Shown: in pieces, positions 16,044 to 19,659 of the stretch
How positions within the stretch are numbered: the first letter of the stretch is position 1
How the letters are laid out: each line of letters opens with the position of its first letter
Source: Clostridia bacterium
GTDB lineage: Bacteria > Bacillota > Clostridia > Christensenellales > UBA1242
Direction: 5' to 3'
Assembly (NCBI GenBank): GCA_900753315.1
Contig: CAADYP010000017.1
Location: forward strand, 1-19,659
Length of the DNA: 19,659 bases
The notes under the pieces: generated by a model
What the model was told of the DNA's origin: nothing
What the model saw: only the letters and a program-made list of their open reading frames with translations
The model's database searches: none
Made by a program: the position numbers and the translations under genes

Positions 16044-16119
16044 GGGAGTTTAGCTCAGTTGGTAGAGTACCTGCCTTACAAGCAGAGGGTCATAGGTTCG
16101 AGCCCTATAACTCCCACCA
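16044..16119 (+). tRNA. tRNA-Val (anticodon TAC)
   Basis: Acceptor GGGAGTT with AACTCCC, A73 and encoded CCA; D-stem GCTC/GAGT; anticodon loop CTTACAA in a CTGC/GCAG stem; T-arm ATAGG TTCGAGC CCTAT. The 27-43 position is a C-A mismatch, otherwise all stems pair. Confidence 0.96.
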
Positions 16120-16130
16120 ATAGCAAATTT

Positions 16131-16163
16131 AAACACACAACAATTATTGTCGTGTGTTTTTTT
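16131..16163 (+). terminator. tRNA-Val terminator
   Basis: Long stem AAACACACAACAAT against ATTGTCGTGTGTTT with one mismatch, followed by T-run; separates the tRNA from the riboswitch promoter. Confidence 0.88.
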
Positions 16164-16184
16164 ATTTCAAATTTCAATTTGCAG

Positions 16185-16213
16185 TTGACAATTATGCCGA
16201 AGAGTGTTATATT
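16185..16213 (+). promoter_or_regulatory. metK promoter
   Basis: TTGACA (16185-16190), 17-bp spacer, TATATT (16208-16213) with an extended TG at 16205-16206; the start would fall at about 16220, right at the first base of the riboswitch P1 stem. Confidence 0.88.
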
Positions 16214-16220
16214 TATTATA

Positions 16221-16342
16221 TCCATAAAGAGTGTGCGAGGGACAGCCCCGTTGACCACACAGCAACCTGCAAAGCAAGGTGCTAAAGGCTGACCGATGGA
16301 ATTGAATCTGGACTTATCCCATCGGTGACGATGGGATTTTTT
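16221..16342 (+). promoter_or_regulatory. SAM riboswitch (SAM-I clan, compact, no P4) with terminator switch
   Basis: P1 is TCCAT (16221-16225) with ATGGA (16296-16300). P2 is GTGTG (16231-16235) with CACAC (16256-16260), containing the GAGGGA kink-turn element. P3 has AGCAACC on one side and AGGTGCTAA on the other, the SAM-I core. A pseudoknot CAGCC (16243-16247, P2 loop) with GGCTG (16287-16291) closes the fold. No P4 hairpin is present, as in SAM-I/IV-like variants. The terminator is ATCCCATCG / CGATGGGAT (16316-16337) plus T-run. The antiterminator pairs CCGATGG (16293-16299) with CCATCGG (16319-16325). Since CCGATGG contains the P1 3' strand, SAM binding should free the terminator and switch metK off. 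Confidence 0.92.
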
Positions 16343-16383
16343 AATCCCTTTATGGAAATGTTTTATAAAGGAAGGAAAAATAA

Positions 16384-17487
16384 ATGAAAAAAGAAAATGA
16401 GAAAAGCGGATGTTATACACTGACAAGTGAGAGCGTAAACATTGGACATCCAGATAAGACTTGTGACACAATTGCTGATGCATTTTTGGATGAAGCATTG
16501 CGACAAGACAAAAACTCTATGATGGCTGTAGAGGGTGCAATAAAGGACGACAAACTTTTTATCTATGGAGAGGCGACAACAAAAGCAAAAATTGATTACG
16601 AAAAAATTGCAAAAGATGTTTTGAAAGAGGTGGGTTATAAAAATGACTTTCAAATTATCAAACAGATAAGCGAGCAAAGTCCTGAAATAAACCAAGCTGT
16701 CATGCAAAAGGATTTAGGGGCAAATGATCAAGGAATTTGTTACGGCTATGCGACAAATGAGACAAAAGAATTTATGCCAATGCCGATTTTGATTGCGCAC
16801 AAATTGATGCAAGAATATGAAAAGTTTAGAAAAACAAGAAACGACTTTTTTGCTGATGCAAAGAGCCAAGTATCTATTGAATATCAAAACGGCAAGCCTG
16901 CAAGGGTTTCGGTTGTTCTTATTTCGGTTTCGCATGCAGAAAACTTGAAATTGGAAGAAATAAAGAAGGTTATCAAAAAACAGGTTATTGACAAAGTTTT
17001 GGAAGAATATAAAACTTTGCTTAAAGACACGAAATATATCATAAATCCAAGCGGAAAATTTACGATTTGGGGTTCATTTGGGGATTCTGGATGCGTTGGA
17101 CGTAAAATTGTTGTGGATACGTATGGTGGCGTTGGAAGAGTTGGTGGTGGCTGTTTTTCAAGCAAAAATGCTACAAAAGTTGACAGGTCTGGTGCTTATT
17201 ATGCCAGATATGTTGCAAAAAATATAGTTGCTCACAATCTCGCTGACAGGTGCGAATTGCAAGTAGGCTATGGGATTGGATTGAGTGAACCGGTGTCATT
17301 TGACATTGAAACGTTTGGGACAGAAAAGGTGTCAAAAGAATATATATATAGATATGTAAATGAAAATTTTGATTTTAGACCTTCAAACATTATCAAAGAA
17401 CTGGATTTGTTGAAACCCATTTACAAAAAGACTGCTTGTTATGGACATTTTGGTCGTGAAGAATTTTCTTGGGAGAAAATTAAATAA
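16384..17487 (+). CDS. metK: S-adenosylmethionine synthetase (divergent)
   Basis: 367 residues; makes SAM from methionine and ATP in the cytoplasm. Key motifs are His22/Asp24/Lys25 (GHPDK), GANDQGI at 112-118 (usual GAGDQG), Asp234 (FGDSG), Arg240-Lys241 (GRKIVVDTYGG), the loop GRVGGGCFSSKNATKVDRS at 251-269 with Lys261, Lys265 and Asp267, and YVAKNIVA/LADRCELQVGYGIG. Catalytic charges are kept, but several near-invariant positions differ (RHGGGAFSGKD is RVGGGCFSSKN; the IGGP before GDAG is IWGS), and it is some 30 residues shorter than the usual form of about 400. AAGGAAGG precedes the ATG. Expression should fall when SAM is high, through the riboswitch directly upstream. A terminator follows at 17521. 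Confidence 0.96.
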   Translation: MKKENEKSGCYTLTSESVNIGHPDKTCDTIADAFLDEALRQDKNSMMAVEGAIKDDKLFIYGEATTKAKIDYEKIAKDVLKEVGYKNDFQIIKQISEQSPEINQAVMQKDLGANDQGICYGYATNETKEFMPMPILIAHKLMQEYEKFRKTRNDFFADAKSQVSIEYQNGKPARVSVVLISVSHAENLKLEEIKKVIKKQVIDKVLEEYKTLLKDTKYIINPSGKFTIWGSFGDSGCVGRKIVVDTYGGVGRVGGGCFSSKNATKVDRSGAYYARYVAKNIVAHNLADRCELQVGYGIGLSEPVSFDIETFGTEKVSKEYIYRYVNENFDFRPSNIIKELDLLKPIYKKTACYGHFGREEFSWEKIK

Positions 17488-17520
17488 AAGCATTTTTATT
17501 GTTAAAGGCTAAGATTAAAC

Positions 17521-17549
17521 AAAAAAACTATGTGCTTACATAGTTTTTT
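17521..17549. terminator. Bidirectional terminator after metK
   Basis: AAAAAACTATGT / ACATAGTTTTTT arms with a GCTT loop. Confidence 0.9.
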
Positions 17550-17578
17550 CTTTATCAAGAATTATTTCAAGTGGTAAA

Positions 17579-17610
17579 CAAAAAATAACCCAATTTGTGT
17601 AGGGTTATTT
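17579..17610 (-). terminator. Terminator of the nucleotidyltransferase gene
   Basis: On the minus strand AAATAACCC / GGGTTATTT with a 10-base loop, followed by a T-run, just past the stop at 17624. Confidence 0.85.
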
Positions 17611-17623
17611 CTGTTAGTTTAGT

Positions 17624-18529
17624 TTATTTTTCCCAAAGATTTAAAGGATATTGTCCTTCATCTGTAAGAGCTTTTATTGAAGAAACAACATTATCCTTGT
17701 CTTCTTTGAAAGTGAGGCCATACCATTTTGCTGAAGTTTTAAGAACATTTACGCTAACTTTGTTTTCTTCAATAAGTTGCGACAGAAGTGTCGTGAGATA
17801 AAATTCGCAAGATTTGAGATTATCTTTGTTGTCATCAAGGAAACGAATGAAATAATCATACAGATAATCCAAAAATTTTGTAGTAAATCCAAACATATTC
17901 ATTGACGCAATGGTATCATCTTTAACTTCAAATTCATTGCCTTCTTTTGGATCAAGAGGAGAAGCAATTTGTTTGTCTCCAACTTTTTTTATTAAGCATT
18001 CTACAACTTGGTCGAGTTTGTTCTTTTCAAAATTGCAAATTCCACGCTTCACATCGCCGATAGGACTCAATGTGTTCAGGGCTTTATATCCCACGAGTCC
18101 ATAAACATCTGGATTTTTGTTTGTTTGCAAAAATTTTGCCACAGTTTTAAAGGCATCATACCCATAAAAATCATCTGCATTGATTACTGCGAAGTCTGAT
18201 TTGATAGCATCTTTTGCACACAAGATAGCATGTGCCGTTCCAAAAGGTTTGATTCTATCTGCAGGGATTTGGTATTTTGCAGGGATGTTGTCATTGTTTT
18301 GAAAAACATAAACCGTTTTGATTTGCTTTTCTACGCGTTTTCCGATTGTTTCTCTGAAAAGTTCAAAATTCTCTTTTTTGATAATGAATATGATTTTATC
18401 AAATCCACATCTAATGGCGTCATAGATTGAATAATCAATAATAAAGTTGCCATTATTATCAATTGGTTCAAGTTGTTTCATTCCGCCAAAACGGCTACCC
18501 ATTCCGGCAGCCATAATTACAAGTTCCAT
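17624..18529 (-). CDS. Sugar-phosphate nucleotidyltransferase family protein
   Basis: 301 residues of the NTP_transferase (Rossmann-like) fold. The nucleotide-binding signature AAGMGSRFGGMKQ sits at 7-19, with the LEPID sugar-site strand, Lys-Pro-x-GTAHA at 94-101 and the metal-binding NADDFYG at 117-123. It resembles the stand-alone clostridial and Bacteroides nucleotidyltransferases near GalU/RfbA/LicC, which activate sugar-1-phosphates or phosphocholine for envelope polymers. The exact nucleotide and sugar cannot be told. The start has AGGAGG 5 bases upstream and a good promoter. It is a single-gene unit. Confidence 0.9.
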   Translation of the reverse strand: MELVIMAAGMGSRFGGMKQLEPIDNNGNFIIDYSIYDAIRCGFDKIIFIIKKENFELFRETIGKRVEKQIKTVYVFQNNDNIPAKYQIPADRIKPFGTAHAILCAKDAIKSDFAVINADDFYGYDAFKTVAKFLQTNKNPDVYGLVGYKALNTLSPIGDVKRGICNFEKNKLDQVVECLIKKVGDKQIASPLDPKEGNEFEVKDDTIASMNMFGFTTKFLDYLYDYFIRFLDDNKDNLKSCEFYLTTLLSQLIEENKVSVNVLKTSAKWYGLTFKEDKDNVVSSIKALTDEGQYPLNLWEK

Positions 18530-18553
18530 AAAAACCTCCTTTTTGTTAGTTGC

Positions 18554-18581
18554 ATTATAACATAATTATATTCTTCATCAA
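18554..18581 (-). promoter_or_regulatory. Nucleotidyltransferase promoter
   Basis: On the minus strand TTGATG (18581-18576), 16-bp spacer, extended TGTTATAAT with the -10 at 18559-18554. Confidence 0.8.
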
Positions 18582-18627
18582 AAGGATTTTCTATATTTCA
18601 CTGACGATATACACAATATGGACTTTT

Positions 18628-18634
18628 TGTCGAA
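18628..18634 (+). promoter_or_regulatory. Spo0A box in front of gene 18706
   Basis: Exact TGTCGAA core in a TTTTTGTCGAAAA context on the + strand, ending 6 bp before the -35 TTGCAA (18641). The position matches activated Spo0A promoters, where the box lies next to or over the -35. Confidence 0.5.
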
Positions 18635-18640
18635 AATTAC

Positions 18641-18669
18641 TTGCAATAGTGACAAATTTGTGATATATT
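18641..18669 (+). promoter_or_regulatory. Promoter of gene 18706
   Basis: TTGCAA (18641-18646), 17-bp spacer, TATATT (18664-18669). Confidence 0.75.
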
Positions 18670-18705
18670 TAAACTTGTAGTCGTTGGGGAGAGATAAAAT
18701 CTTTA

Positions 18706-19437
18706 ATGAAAAAATTTGCACTGATATTTTCAATAGTCGTGGTTTTGATTTTGGTAGGCACGGGTGTCTATGTTGTTTTGCCCAAACATGATACTTCTCC
18801 AACAGGTAGCATCTCGCTTGATGTTGAAGATATTGAAATAAAGGTTGGAGAAGAAGCGAAGATTGAATATTCTATCTCATCCACAAATCTTGTTGTTGTC
18901 ATGGAAATTGAAGATGTGACTATTGCTCAATTAAAGAGTTTTTCAACAGGTTTTTATGCGATTGGTTTGAAAGAAGGTTTGAGCATTTTGAGTGTAACGG
19001 CTTCTCGTGGCAAGGAGAAAGTTACAAAGAGTTCCACAATCACAGTCAGTAGTGATGGCAATGAAGTGATAGATAATCCAAAACCTATTGATGACAATCC
19101 AAACCCAACAGAACCTGATGACTCAAATGATGGAGATCGAGAGCCAGAAAATCCTGTTTTAAATGAAATTGTTGTTGAGTTTTCAAATTTACTTAGATGT
19201 CAATATGCTGATAAAACATTCACTATTGAAACAAACAAATTTTCAATGTTTAGTATTTGTTGCAATGAAAACATCAAAAGCATTAGATTGGCTTCTCAAA
19301 ATGAGAATTTAAAGATAGTATCTGCAAATGATATTGGAAATAATACATACAAAATGACAGGTTTGATTGCGGGCGAGTATACTTTTAATTTGTATATAAA
19401 TGGTTACATATTTTCATATAAAGTCATAGTTGAATAA
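18706..19437 (+). CDS. Membrane-anchored Big2-like surface protein
   Basis: 243 residues. Residues 5-26 are a hydrophobic signal anchor; there is no lipobox Cys, so the protein is probably tethered by an uncleaved N-terminal helix. Residues about 35-115 resemble a Big2/Ig-like domain (ISLDVEDIEIKVGEEAKIEYSI, FYAIGLKEGLSILSVTAS). An acidic Pro/Asp/Asn linker (118-152) leads to a second beta domain (153-243) with Cys164, Cys185 and Cys186. The GGGGAGAG site is about 14 bases before the ATG, longer than usual. The promoter is good and an exact Spo0A box sits just upstream, so it may be a Spo0A target. It is a single-gene unit, ended by the terminator at 19461. No enzymatic function is visible. 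Confidence 0.82.
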   Translation: MKKFALIFSIVVVLILVGTGVYVVLPKHDTSPTGSISLDVEDIEIKVGEEAKIEYSISSTNLVVVMEIEDVTIAQLKSFSTGFYAIGLKEGLSILSVTASRGKEKVTKSSTITVSSDGNEVIDNPKPIDDNPNPTEPDDSNDGDREPENPVLNEIVVEFSNLLRCQYADKTFTIETNKFSMFSICCNENIKSIRLASQNENLKIVSANDIGNNTYKMTGLIAGEYTFNLYINGYIFSYKVIVE

Positions 19438-19460
19438 AAAATTTGGATAAAACATTGAAG

Positions 19461-19487
19461 AAAACAGGTGAGATACCTGTTTTTTTT
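19461..19487 (+). terminator. Terminator of gene 18706
   Basis: AAAACAGGT / ACCTGTTTT stem with a GAGAT loop followed by a T-run. Confidence 0.92.
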
Positions 19488-19625
19488 ATTTAAATATAAG
19501 AGGGAAAAGGCAGAAAAGAAGGGATAAATAGGGGCATTGCACGACACACACGGGTGCGTTGTGGACAATAGAGAAGAAAAAGGAAGAAAAAAGTTGAAAA
19601 TAATGAAAAAAGTTTTGAAAAAGTG

Positions 19626-19655
19626 TTGACAAATGTTTTGAAAATGGTGTAAAAT
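19626..19655 (+). promoter_or_regulatory. Promoter firing out of the window
   Basis: TTGACA (19626-19631), 18-bp spacer, TAAAAT (19650-19655) near the right edge. The gap 19488-19625 has no gene; it holds purine-rich tracts and a small GC-rich hairpin (19540-19563). Confidence 0.7.
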
Positions 19656-19659
19656 ACCA

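Noticed and set aside
16076..16498. Minus-strand open frame across tRNA-Val, the riboswitch and the metK start
   Set aside because: It runs through well-supported RNA elements on the other strand and has no ribosome binding site or recognisable product.
19559..19568. DnaA-box-like sequence (TTGTCCACA on the minus strand)
   Set aside because: Only one copy, one mismatch to the consensus, and no dnaA, dnaN or box cluster nearby; not enough for an origin.

Overview
The window is AT-rich, with short intergenic gaps, strong AGGAGG-type ribosome binding sites, TTGACA/TATAAT promoters and many hairpin-plus-T-run terminators. Together with a Spo0A DNA-binding domain, a SAM riboswitch in front of metK, and Gram-positive-style lipoproteins and InlB/Big-type surface proteins, this points to a low-GC member of the Firmicutes, probably an uncultured gut Clostridia lineage (Christensenellales-like is my guess, not shown by the sequence). 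I see no phage, insertion sequence, CRISPR array or rRNA; it looks like ordinary chromosome.

Layout: (1) 1-103 is the 3' end of a + strand gene that resembles the SufB/SufD family. (2) 127-3811 holds a divergent pair, a membrane-anchored C1 papain-like protease with a lectin-like domain (-) and a large lipoprotein (+). (3) 3911-5995 holds a shared terminator, tRNA-Arg(ACG) (-) and uvrC (-), which appears to be leaderless. (4) 6113-8924 is a transcription unit with a seven-helix VirB6/TrbL-like membrane protein carrying a 350-residue hydrophilic tail, followed by a 51-codon small ORF. (5) 8957-9118 is tRNA-Met (-). (6) 9158-11898 holds yqeY overlapping a metallophosphoesterase by ATGA, then a beta-propeller-like lipoprotein. 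(7) 11943-13267 is an unrecognised cytoplasmic coiled-coil protein. (8) 13411-14289 is spo0A with candidate 0A boxes upstream. (9) 14364-15976 is an InlB-repeat surface protein. (10) 16001-16163 is tRNA-Val(TAC). (11) 16185-17549 is a SAM riboswitch controlling metK. (12) 17579-18581 is a sugar-nucleotidyltransferase (-). (13) 18628-19487 is a Big2-like anchored protein with a perfect 0A box just upstream of its -35. (14) A promoter at 19626-19655 fires out of the window.

The most interesting signal is regulatory. The Spo0A homologue keeps an almost canonical DNA-binding domain but has Glu at the phosphoacceptor position and Asn at one of the two metal-binding acidic positions. Exact TGTCGAA boxes occur in front of its own gene and in front of the Big2-like gene. 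This suggests a Spo0A regulator that works without, or with altered, phosphorelay control and may regulate envelope genes. Secondary points are a compact SAM-I-clan riboswitch with no P4, two minus-strand genes whose -10 box sits at exactly -12 to -7 from the ATG, and an orphan T4SS-like membrane protein.
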